DNA from: an uncultured Pseudomonadota bacterium
GTDB taxonomy: Bacteria > Desulfobacterota > Desulfobulbia > Desulfobulbales > Desulfurivibrionaceae
NCBI GenBank assembly: GCA_937868185.1
Contig: CALMMG010000051.1
Coordinates: 1 to 64,000, forward strand
Direction: 5' to 3'
Length of the DNA stretch: 64,000 nt
The first letter of the stretch is position 1. Every line of letters starts with the position of its first letter. Under the pieces are notes generated by a model. It was given only the letters and a program-made list of their open reading frames with translations. It ran no database searches and had not been told where the DNA came from. Shown in pieces: positions 1 to 8,696 of the stretch. The translations under genes and the position numbers were made by a program.

Positions 1-1142
1 GCTACATCATCGAATGCCGCGACCACGAGATCGAGGTGCTGCCCCCGGACATCAATGAATCGGACAAGGACTTTGCCGTGGTCAACGACCGCATCCGCTT
101 CGGTCTAGCCGCAGTCAAGAACGTGGGCGGCCAGGCCCTGGACTCCATCATGGAGGTGCGGGCAACCGACGGCCCGTATGGCGGGCTGGAGGATTTCTGC
201 GACCGGGTCGATTCCCGCAAGGTGAACCGGCGGGTCATCGAAAGCCTGATCAAGGCCGGGGCCTTCGATTCCCTTGGAGCCAAGCGCTCCCAACTCTTCG
301 CCATCCTCGATGCCGCCCTGGAACAGGCGCAATCCGCCCAACGGGATCGCTTAAGCGGCCAGATCTCGCTGTTCTCGGCCATGCCACAGGCCCAAGGCAA
401 CAAGGCCAATACCATCGACCTGCCCAACATTGCGGAATGGACCGAGAAAGAACGGCTCGCCTTTGAAAAGGAGACCGTGGGCTTCTACCTCACCGGCCAT
501 CCCCTGGACAACTTCCACCAGGAGATCATGGCCGTGGCCGACACCGACCTCACCAGTCTCGGCGACTGGGGCGATAACCAGCCGGTGCGGGTGGGCGGGT
601 TGGTCCGAGAATACAAGGACCACCGCAGCAAAAAGGGCGACCGCATGGCCTTCATCGTTTTAGAAGACCGGGCCGGCGCCGTCGAGGTGGTCGTCTTCCC
701 CGAGGCCTTTGCCAAATGCGGCCATCTCCTCACCAGCGACGAGCCGATTATCGTGTTGGGCACGGTCAAACAGGAAGAACAGGGCGCCAAGATCATTGCC
801 GAATCGGTGGACAGCCTAAGCGAGGCCCGGAGCAAATACACCAACGGAGCCCGCATCCTGCTCAAGTCCGATCAGGTGAGCAGACAGAAGCTGGAAAGCC
901 TGAAAAACAAGGTGCGCGAGTTCCACGGCACCTGCCCGGTTTCCCTGACCATGCAATTCAACGGGCGGGGCGAGGTGGATATCGAGCCGCCCTCCGATTT
1001 TACCGTCCGACCTTGCAAGGAATTCGATGCGGCGGTGGAAGGGCTGCTGGGTTATAGCGCGGTGGTCTACCTGAAAACCAAGGCGGAGATCCAGCCCCGG
1101 AACGGGGGCAAGGGCGGACGCTGGCGGCAGAACCAAGGATAA
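1..1142 (+). CDS. dnaE: DNA polymerase III subunit alpha, C-terminal part (gene begins before window)
   Basis: Open frame from window start; VVNDRIRFGLAAVKNVG, finger/OB-type C-terminal region typical of DnaE. Confidence 0.93.
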   Translation, partial: YIIECRDHEIEVLPPDINESDKDFAVVNDRIRFGLAAVKNVGGQALDSIMEVRATDGPYGGLEDFCDRVDSRKVNRRVIESLIKAGAFDSLGAKRSQLFAILDAALEQAQSAQRDRLSGQISLFSAMPQAQGNKANTIDLPNIAEWTEKERLAFEKETVGFYLTGHPLDNFHQEIMAVADTDLTSLGDWGDNQPVRVGGLVREYKDHRSKKGDRMAFIVLEDRAGAVEVVVFPEAFAKCGHLLTSDEPIIVLGTVKQEEQGAKIIAESVDSLSEARSKYTNGARILLKSDQVSRQKLESLKNKVREFHGTCPVSLTMQFNGRGEVDIEPPSDFTVRPCKEFDAAVEGLLGYSAVVYLKTKAEIQPRNGGKGGRWRQNQG

Positions 1143-1210
1143 TGACGGCCAAGATTCCACGTATTGCACGGTGAGTGCAAATACACATCCAACTTTGAGG
1201 AACAAAAACA

Positions 1211-1792
1211 ATGAGCACAGATAAAACATTACACACCCGCAGCGAATCAAAATGTGAATTGTGCGGCGCCACAGAGAGCCTGGGGGTGTATGAAGTCCCA
1301 CCCAGCTCAAACACCAGTGCGGATCAGTGCGTGCTTCTCTGTGCAACCTGTCGCGACCAGATTGAAAATCCGGAGAAAGTTGATGTGCATCACTGGCGCT
1401 GCCTGAACGAAAGCATGTGGAGCCAGGTGCCCGCAGTGCAGGTAATGGCCTGGCGGATGCTCAAGCGGTTGAGCGCCGAAGGCTGGGCGCAGGACCTGCT
1501 CGACACGCTTTATTTGGACGAAGAAACCCAGGCCTGGGCGCAAGCAACGGGCGAAGGGGAAAGCAAGGAAGCGGCAGTCAAACATCGCGACAGCAACGGC
1601 GCACTGCTTGCAACAGGGGATACGGTAACGCTGATCAAGGATTTGGATGTAAAAGGGGCCAACTTTACGGCCAAACGGGGCACCGTAGTGCGCGGCATCT
1701 CGCTGGTGGCTGATAATCCCGAGCATATCGAGGCCCGGGTAAATGGCCAGCGGATTGTAATTCTGACCCAGTTTGTCAAAAAGGCCAACTAA
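1211..1792 (+). CDS. PhnA/YjdM-like zinc ribbon protein
   Basis: N-terminal CELCG..CATC zinc ribbon and C-terminal DGDTVTLIKDLDVKG-like PhnA domain. Confidence 0.85.
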   Translation: MSTDKTLHTRSESKCELCGATESLGVYEVPPSSNTSADQCVLLCATCRDQIENPEKVDVHHWRCLNESMWSQVPAVQVMAWRMLKRLSAEGWAQDLLDTLYLDEETQAWAQATGEGESKEAAVKHRDSNGALLATGDTVTLIKDLDVKGANFTAKRGTVVRGISLVADNPEHIEARVNGQRIVILTQFVKKAN

Positions 1793-2035
1793 GCAAGGAG
1801 CTCCACTCCCCAAAAACGAGGACCTCTAACCAAACCCACCGCCAATTGCACATTCACCTTGCTCAGCCCACCATCTTGGCGGAACAAGCGCAACTAGACA
1901 AAAGGCAATATCCCTGGCGGCTATTGACGCCTCCTCCATTTCTGTTTATTTATAATATATAGGCCTGAAAGAGTATCAGGCACATGCGTCTGCTCCGCGG
2001 AAAGGGAAGAACACTCCCATTGATGGAGAAAAGAC

Positions 2036-3139
2036 ATGCCAGTTGATGAGATAAACAGTACCAACCCCGTCTTACCCGCGGCTCTGCAACGTCGAGTACA
2101 GACCTCTGTCCCCCTTGCCACCTCCCCACTTACCACCGTTAAGAATCCTGTTGCCGTAGCGACGGCTGCGACACAAAATTTGACCCCTGTTCAACAAGCT
2201 GCCTTGCTGGGCAGCGAGGCGGTGCAAACCTTGAACCTCGAGCCAACCTCCCCAGCCGAGCCGCTGTTGGCCACGGGGACGACTTCCGCGACAACAACGG
2301 TTACTGAGTCTCAAGGGTTGAGCCCTGCCCAACAAGCGGCCTTGGCGGTGAACGAAACGGTGCAAACCGCTCTTGAGACCCAAAATCTGACCCCCGCCCA
2401 ACAGGCTGCCTTGGCGGTCAAGCAAGCAACGCAAACCCTGGCCGCCCCCCTGACGCCGCCTGAAACTCCCATCACCCCCGCGACGGCCGGAATTGGAGGG
2501 CAAACTCCCGCCCCTGGCCCAGTCGGCACAACGCTCACGACCGGGACAGCAACAGGGGTTACGATGACAAGCACGACTCCAGGCACCACCTTGGCCACGC
2601 CGACTGTTGCTACTACCACCACGGAAACGACGGTGGCCCGCGAAGACCTGACAACCATCCAGCCCACGACAGCCCAACCGATTCCGTATCGAAATGCGTT
2701 TGCGGTTTACGAGGTCAGAAATCCAACCCCCCCACCTCCGGATCCAATGCCAAGGCGCAAGGAAGTCCATCCATCGCTGCCCATCGGAAGGGTGCGACCC
2801 GTTGATCCGCTGGTTCTCAAACAGGAGTGGGAAAAGAGAAAAAAAAACAAGCGCCAAGAAACCGGCCCCCAGGAAGAACCGGAGCCTCGTCCGCCACTGG
2901 CGGAAAAATCCATCCAGCAGATGATAAAACAGACCAATGAAGATCTAATCGCCAGTGGGGTGCCCTTACAATTGGTCCTTACTCAAAACGAGAAGGGCTT
3001 TGCCTTGGAGATCTATGACTGTTCAGATGATACGGTGTGCCAAGTGACGCAGGAGGTCCCTCTTGATCTCGACAACCTCCTGACCATTCTGGATAACCTG
3101 GAACATGAAGCAGGGATTATTGTCAATATCAAGACCTGA
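2036..3139 (+). CDS. Low-complexity Thr/Pro/Ala protein with internal repeats and a FlaG-like C-terminus
   Basis: Three LTPxQQAALxxxxxxQT repeats, TTT-rich linker, C-term LQLVLTQNEKGFALEIYDCSDDTVCQVTQEVPLDLDNLL. Confidence 0.55.
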   Translation: MPVDEINSTNPVLPAALQRRVQTSVPLATSPLTTVKNPVAVATAATQNLTPVQQAALLGSEAVQTLNLEPTSPAEPLLATGTTSATTTVTESQGLSPAQQAALAVNETVQTALETQNLTPAQQAALAVKQATQTLAAPLTPPETPITPATAGIGGQTPAPGPVGTTLTTGTATGVTMTSTTPGTTLATPTVATTTTETTVAREDLTTIQPTTAQPIPYRNAFAVYEVRNPTPPPPDPMPRRKEVHPSLPIGRVRPVDPLVLKQEWEKRKKNKRQETGPQEEPEPRPPLAEKSIQQMIKQTNEDLIASGVPLQLVLTQNEKGFALEIYDCSDDTVCQVTQEVPLDLDNLLTILDNLEHEAGIIVNIKT

Positions 3140-3399
3140 CCCACGGCTTGGAGTCCGTACTTGAAAAATAGGACTGCCGACCTTCGCCTTTTCCCATCTC
3201 CATCTGCCCTTTTCCCGCTCGCACCGACATCGCGAACATCCTGCAAAATAAAAGCGGAAACGCACGCAGAGTTTACTTTAAGAAAGACAGGAAGTCCTCT
3301 CTCTAAGCCTTTGTTGTATGATACAATTAATCTGTGTAGTTGCCGAGACTGCAATAACCGCAGACTTTTCCGTTAACCCATTCCGGCAAGGATACTCCC

Positions 3400-3597
3400 A
3401 TGATCGAACCTAAACATATTCTCGTTGTCACCAGAATGATCCAATCATGCAGGAAAGCGATTCAATATGGCGTTTCGCTTGCCCATGAGGAGGGTTACCT
3501 GGAGCATATCATTTTTGATCGCAGCAAGGATGACCTGGTCTGAAAAATGCCCTGTTCAATCCTACTGGTCAAAAAAGAGCCCGGGGAGAAGCGGTAA
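3400..3597 (+). pseudogene. Decayed/internally deleted universal stress protein (UspA) relic
   Basis: Same frame reads MIEPKHILVVTRMIQSCRKAIQYGVSLAHEEGYLEHIIFDRSKDDLV*KMPCSILLVKKEPGEKR*; N- and C-terminal Usp segments fused and split by TGA. Confidence 0.6.
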
Positions 3598-3725
3598 CGC
3601 CAAGACATGCCAGAATATTCCGTCCGGCCGAATGCGTCAAAAGAAGCTATCCGGAGCGGAATTTTAAGGCACGACCATCTCGCCTCATTCTCTGTCGGCA
3701 GTAGAAAGCTTTATGGACAAAACAG

Positions 3726-6272
3726 ATGACCACAGTCAAAAGAACCAGCAGTCCCATATACACCTTCTTCCCTGCCGAGGTTGAGGGGTTCGATTTACTG
3801 GGCGAACTAGCCCTAGATATGCGTTGGTCCTGGAATCACGCGGCCGACGAAATCTGGGCGCAGCTTGACCCGGACCTCTGGAGCCTCACCCACAATCCCT
3901 GGCTCGTTTTGCAAACCGTTTCACGGGATCAACTCCAACAATCATTGGCCAATCCCCTCTTCCAAAAGAAAGTTGACGACCTGGTAAAAACCAAACGTCT
4001 TGAAGCGGAGATGCCGGCTTGGTTCCAGCAGAGCCATCGCCAGAGTGGTTTAAACTCGGTCGCCTATTTCAGCATGGAGTTCATGTTGAGTGAAGCGCTC
4101 CCCATTTATTCAGGAGGGCTCGGCAATGTGGCCGGAGACCAGCTCAAAGCGGCGAGCGATCTGGGGGTGCCGGTGGTCGGGGTAGGGCTTTTGTACCAGC
4201 AAGGGTATTTCCGCCAGGTGATAGACCGCGCCGGAATGCAGCAAGCTCTCTTTCCTTACAACGATCCCGGGCAATTGCCGATTATGCCTGTGCGCGAACC
4301 CAACGGCGAGTGGCTGCGGCTTAAGATCCTCCTGCCCGGCTATTCCCTTTGGATCCGTGCCTGGCAGGTCCAGGTGGGAAGAGTGACGCTGTACCTGCTG
4401 GACAGCAATGACGCGGCAAATTTTCCCACCTATCGTGGGGTGACCAGCGAACTTTACGGTGGCGGACCGGAACAACGTCTCTGCCAGGAAATGCTCCTCG
4501 GGATCGGCGGCTGGCGGCTACTTGAGGCGCTCGGCATCAAGCCTGAAGTCTGCCACCTCAATGAAGGGCATGCCGCCTTTGCGGTTCTGGAACGAGCCCG
4601 CAGCTTCATGAAAGAAACCGGGCAGCCCTTCGAAGTCGCCCTAGCCGTCACAAAGGCGGGGAACCTCTTCACCACCCATACCCCGGTAGCTGCCGGATTC
4701 GACCGTTTTGAACCCCAGCTTATCGAGCATTACCTCGGCGATTATGCCCGCAACCGTCTTGGCATTTCTTCCCAGAAGCTGCTGGCTCTGGGCCGACTCA
4801 ATCCGGGAAATTCCGCGGAAGAATTCAATATGGCGTATCTGGCCGTAAACGGGAGCGGAGCGATCAATGGGGTAAGCCGTCTGCACGGGGAAGTAAGCCG
4901 AGCCATCTTCCAACCTCTTTTCCCCCAATGGCCGGAGACTGAGGTGCCAGTCGGCCATGTGACCAACGGCATCCATGTGCCCAGCTGGAATTCGGCTGAG
5001 GCAGATCTCCTCTGGACTGAGCACTGCGGCAAAGAGCCTTGGCTCGGAACCATCGAAAACCTGGAGGGGCAGATCCGTGGTGTTCCTGACGACCAACTCT
5101 GGCAACTCCGTGCCGATGCCCGCAAATCCCTGGTTGGCTATGTCCGTGAACGGCTTGTCAATCAACTGCCTGCTTCGGGGGCAACCCCCGAGGAGATCGG
5201 GAACGCCCAGCATCTTTTTAATTCCAACTCCCTGACGCTGGGGTTCGCCCGCCGCTTTGCAACCTACAAGAGGCCCAACCTGCTGCTCCACGATCCGGAA
5301 AGGCTCCTGCGTATCCTCAACGCTCCGCAACGCCCGGTGCAGCTCATCATTGCTGGCAAGGCCCACCCGGCCGACCAGGCAGGACAAGCCATGATCCAGG
5401 AATGGGCCCGCTTTATTCAACGACCCGAGGCGGCTAAGCATGTGGTCTTCCTGAGCGATTACGACATGCTGATGACCGAACGTCTGGTGCAAGGCGTGGA
5501 TGTCTGGATCAACACCCCTCGACGCCCTTGGGAGGCTTGCGGCACCAGCGGCATGAAGGTGCTGGTCAATGGCGGTCTCAACCTGTCAGAACTCGATGGT
5601 TGGTGGGCTGAGGCCTACACCCCGGAAGTGGGGTGGGCACTGGGAGACGGCAAGGAACACGACAACGATCCAGCCTGGGATGCGGCGGAGGCCGAGGCGC
5701 TCTACACGCTCCTTGAACAAGAGGTGGTTCCTGAATTTTACAGCCGCAACAGCAACGGTATTCCGGTGGCTTGGGTGGCACGCATCCGCGAGAGCATGGC
5801 GCGCCTGACCACCCATTTTTCAAGCAATCGCACGGTGCGCCAGTACACTGAACAATATTATCTGCCTACCGCAGCTGCTTATCAAGAGCGCGCGGCCGAC
5901 AACCAAAACGCAGGGAGACAGATGGTGGCTTGGCGACATAACCTGGAACAGGCGTGGGACAATCTGCGCTTCGGCGACAGCAAGGTTGCCCAAGAAGGGG
6001 CCCAACATATCTTCGAAATTCAGGTCTACCTTAACGGCTTGGAGCCGGATGCCGTTTTGGTCGAGTTATATGCGGAAGCAACCGACACCGGCGGTCCTGT
6101 CCGGGTGGCGATGACGCGGGGCTCCAAACTGGTGGGCGCGGAAAACGGTTATTGCTATACGGCACAGGTACAGGCGACACGACCGGCCACGGATTATACC
6201 GCCAGGGTAATCCCGCACCGCACAGGCGTTGCCGTGCCCCTGGAAGCCGCCCATATCCTCTGGCAGCGCTGA
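3726..6272 (+). CDS. glgP: Alpha-glucan (glycogen/starch) phosphorylase, GT35 family
   Basis: Full-length 848 aa; SVAYFSMEFMLSEALPIYSGGLG, CHLNEGHAAF, RPWEACGTSGMKVLVNGGLNLSELDGWW. Confidence 0.95.
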   Translation: MTTVKRTSSPIYTFFPAEVEGFDLLGELALDMRWSWNHAADEIWAQLDPDLWSLTHNPWLVLQTVSRDQLQQSLANPLFQKKVDDLVKTKRLEAEMPAWFQQSHRQSGLNSVAYFSMEFMLSEALPIYSGGLGNVAGDQLKAASDLGVPVVGVGLLYQQGYFRQVIDRAGMQQALFPYNDPGQLPIMPVREPNGEWLRLKILLPGYSLWIRAWQVQVGRVTLYLLDSNDAANFPTYRGVTSELYGGGPEQRLCQEMLLGIGGWRLLEALGIKPEVCHLNEGHAAFAVLERARSFMKETGQPFEVALAVTKAGNLFTTHTPVAAGFDRFEPQLIEHYLGDYARNRLGISSQKLLALGRLNPGNSAEEFNMAYLAVNGSGAINGVSRLHGEVSRAIFQPLFPQWPETEVPVGHVTNGIHVPSWNSAEADLLWTEHCGKEPWLGTIENLEGQIRGVPDDQLWQLRADARKSLVGYVRERLVNQLPASGATPEEIGNAQHLFNSNSLTLGFARRFATYKRPNLLLHDPERLLRILNAPQRPVQLIIAGKAHPADQAGQAMIQEWARFIQRPEAAKHVVFLSDYDMLMTERLVQGVDVWINTPRRPWEACGTSGMKVLVNGGLNLSELDGWWAEAYTPEVGWALGDGKEHDNDPAWDAAEAEALYTLLEQEVVPEFYSRNSNGIPVAWVARIRESMARLTTHFSSNRTVRQYTEQYYLPTAAAYQERAADNQNAGRQMVAWRHNLEQAWDNLRFGDSKVAQEGAQHIFEIQVYLNGLEPDAVLVELYAEATDTGGPVRVAMTRGSKLVGAENGYCYTAQVQATRPATDYTARVIPHRTGVAVPLEAAHILWQR

Positions 6273-6310
6273 GCAGGAGGGGGGCTATCAACTCTGCACT
6301 CGACAGAATA

Positions 6311-6628
6311 ATGCAGCCCATGCGGCGCATGGGGTTTATGCTCCTCGCGATAATGACCGGCGTAATCGCCGGAGTCGGTGCGTTACTCTTTCGCGCGCTA
6401 ATCGCCCTGGTGCACAACCTCTCCTTCTCAGGCAAGTTTTCCCTGGTCTACGATGCGAACCTGCACACCCCGGCAAGCCCCTGGGGCCCGTTCGTAATTC
6501 TCATCCCGGTTCTTGGCTCCTTCATCGTCACCCTGCTCATCACCAAATTCGAACCCGAGGCAAAGGGGCACGGCGTGCCGGAGGTGCCTAAAAAGGCTGT
6601 CGATTTGTTTTCCGAATACCGGGAATAG
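6311..6628 (+). pseudogene. Truncated ClC-type chloride channel N-terminus
   Basis: 105 aa with TM helices and AKGHGVPEV selectivity-filter-like motif, then ends; the rest of the ClC fold is absent. Confidence 0.6.
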
Positions 6629-6647
6629 GAGCCCATCGAACCTCCCC

Positions 6648-7736
6648 TCACAAACCCCGTACCGTCTCGCTGTCCGGCTCAGGTGGTGCATCCGTCACCA
6701 CAGTAAAAGCGTGAACAACAACCGTGCGGCCATTCTCGGTTTCCACATGCACCTTCCATTCCCCTGGGGCCATATCCTGCTTGTAGGTGTAGCCGCGAAA
6801 CCCGCCATTGCGGCCGCCGGAAAGACCAAAGCCCATCCGGGAGGTGGTAACCCAACCCCGCTTGGCATCGTAATGCTCCCAACGGTGGTAGAGCCGGGTG
6901 CTTAAGCCGCCCGGCGCGAATACCGAAGAAACGCAATACAGCCGCTCCCCTGGCGCAAGGTGCACCTCGTTCGACAATTCCCGCCAGAATACCCACCAGG
7001 GGGCCTTTTCTAGGGTAAGGCGATACTCCCCCGCCACATGCTCAAAATTTTTCCCCACCTGAATATCCCGCTTCACCAAAGGAACCGGCGGAATAAGATC
7101 CAGGGGATACGCCACCGCCAACATAGCGGCGATGATCCAGACCGGCGCCGCCCGCCCTGGGCATCCCGGGGTTTTTTTGCGCAGCCAATGGGTAAAGCTC
7201 GCGCCGGCCAAGGTGCTGAGATAAAACCAAACCATGCCAATGCTGCCAACCATAAACGGCAGCAGAAAATTAAACACCAGGATGGCACACAGCCCGAACA
7301 GGGCCCAGGTGAGGGTAAAACGATGGTAGCTATCGTGAATAAATTCGTTGGCGACCAGCAAGACGCCAAGACCAAGGGACCACAGCGTGGCGGTCAGGTG
7401 ACTGGAGCTTTTGAAATAAAGAATAAACAGCACGCTGAAAAGCCCGCCGAACAAAAACTGGATCAGCAGGTGCGGGGCGCGTTCCCACCAGATTGAACGA
7501 AATAATGCGGGCGGGGCTGCTCTCTGCCCGCCCGCTTCAAGAACAGTACCAGCGCGGGTGTGACGCCGATGCCCCAGCCACCAGAGGATGCCGGCTGCGC
7601 TCGCCAGATAGCCGGCCAGTAGCCAAAGGTCCAAAAAAGTTACCGTTTGCCCAATGGTGAGCGCGTCCCAGAGAAAACCGCCAAAAAAGGCGATGGCTGG
7701 GAAATAGGTGCGAAGGGTTGCAAGCTTGCTCTTCAC
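6648..7736 (-). CDS. Membrane protein with C-terminal DUF2914 domain (DUF5924-like)
   Basis: Multiple TM helices then GERLYCVSSVFAPGG...YHRWEH...GGFRGYTYKQDMAPGEWKVHVET. Confidence 0.75.
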   Translation of the reverse strand: MKSKLATLRTYFPAIAFFGGFLWDALTIGQTVTFLDLWLLAGYLASAAGILWWLGHRRHTRAGTVLEAGGQRAAPPALFRSIWWERAPHLLIQFLFGGLFSVLFILYFKSSSHLTATLWSLGLGVLLVANEFIHDSYHRFTLTWALFGLCAILVFNFLLPFMVGSIGMVWFYLSTLAGASFTHWLRKKTPGCPGRAAPVWIIAAMLAVAYPLDLIPPVPLVKRDIQVGKNFEHVAGEYRLTLEKAPWWVFWRELSNEVHLAPGERLYCVSSVFAPGGLSTRLYHRWEHYDAKRGWVTTSRMGFGLSGGRNGGFRGYTYKQDMAPGEWKVHVETENGRTVVVHAFTVVTDAPPEPDSETVRGL

Positions 7737-7776
7737 GGATACGTCCTGCGGCAGGGCAAAGGGATGCCGATTGCCA

Positions 7777-8550
7777 TTATCGCTTCAACTGAAGAGTCGG
7801 CCGATTGCCAAGCACCAGCTTCAGCCAGTCGTAGCCAAAGGTGAGCAGGGCCTCGTCATCGGTCTCGATGAGCCGTTTTCGTGATTTATCCAGCCGGTAG
7901 ACGTTGAGCATATTGTGCTCCGCAACATACTGGCGGAAGCGATCGATATTGTAGCAAACCATGAAGGCCAGCTGCTGCTTGGGCCCGGCCGCGCCCTCGC
8001 CCTGCCAGGGGTTTGAGGCCCAGAGGGTGTCCATCTCGGCCCAAAGATCGTCCATGGCGTTGAAATAGACCAGCTGCTGATCGCGGAGCCAATCCTTCAC
8101 CGTCCACTCCTTTTTCTCCTGATGTCCCAGGCAGTACGAGTGATCGGTCATGAAATAATAGGCCCTGGGCTGGCCGCGCTCGGGGTTGCGATCAACAGCC
8201 CGCTCCAGAGGGTAGGTGCGACAGGCGGAGGGCCGATCCTCATAGACGAGGCAGCCCCGTTCCGGGTCGAGAAACGGGCAAGCGCCTTCTGCGTCATCCC
8301 GCATCCGCATAACAACCGAGGGGAAGAGGGGGTTGGTTCCCTGGGCCACGCCGGTGTATGTGTTGAGAAACTCCTCCGAGGTGATCCCCAATCTTTTCTT
8401 CAAACGGATCAGATCGTAGGGGTAGAGAAAAAGGGTGAGATTCCGGCAACAGCGAGTAAAACAGGGAACCTCGGGGTGGCAGGCAAAGGGGAACAAGGAG
8501 TCACCCAGGGGCTGCATGCCTTCGGGGAATTTTTTCAAGTCGGTCATCAT
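7777..8550 (-). CDS. YkgJ-family cysteine cluster protein
   Basis: C-x3-C-x3-CCRN...CPFLD..RGCLVYEDRPSACRTYPLER. Confidence 0.85.
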   Translation of the reverse strand: MMTDLKKFPEGMQPLGDSLFPFACHPEVPCFTRCCRNLTLFLYPYDLIRLKKRLGITSEEFLNTYTGVAQGTNPLFPSVVMRMRDDAEGACPFLDPERGCLVYEDRPSACRTYPLERAVDRNPERGQPRAYYFMTDHSYCLGHQEKKEWTVKDWLRDQQLVYFNAMDDLWAEMDTLWASNPWQGEGAAGPKQQLAFMVCYNIDRFRQYVAEHNMLNVYRLDKSRKRLIETDDEALLTFGYDWLKLVLGNRPTLQLKR

Positions 8551-8696
8551 CTTTTTCCTGGTGTACTATATAAGCGGCGCGGTAACAATGCAGACAGAGA
8601 TTATCTCGTAACGGCTCCTAAAAACGTCGCGCAAATTACCATCCTAGCGCAAAAAGGTCAACCAGGATGCCAAGCTCACAACCTCAAGGGAAGAAG

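Noticed and set aside
3541-3543. TGA inside the uspA-like relic considered as selenocysteine
   Set aside because: Related Usp proteins have a basic residue there, not Cys; no GGU-type loop hairpin follows and a large internal segment is missing, so decay is more likely.
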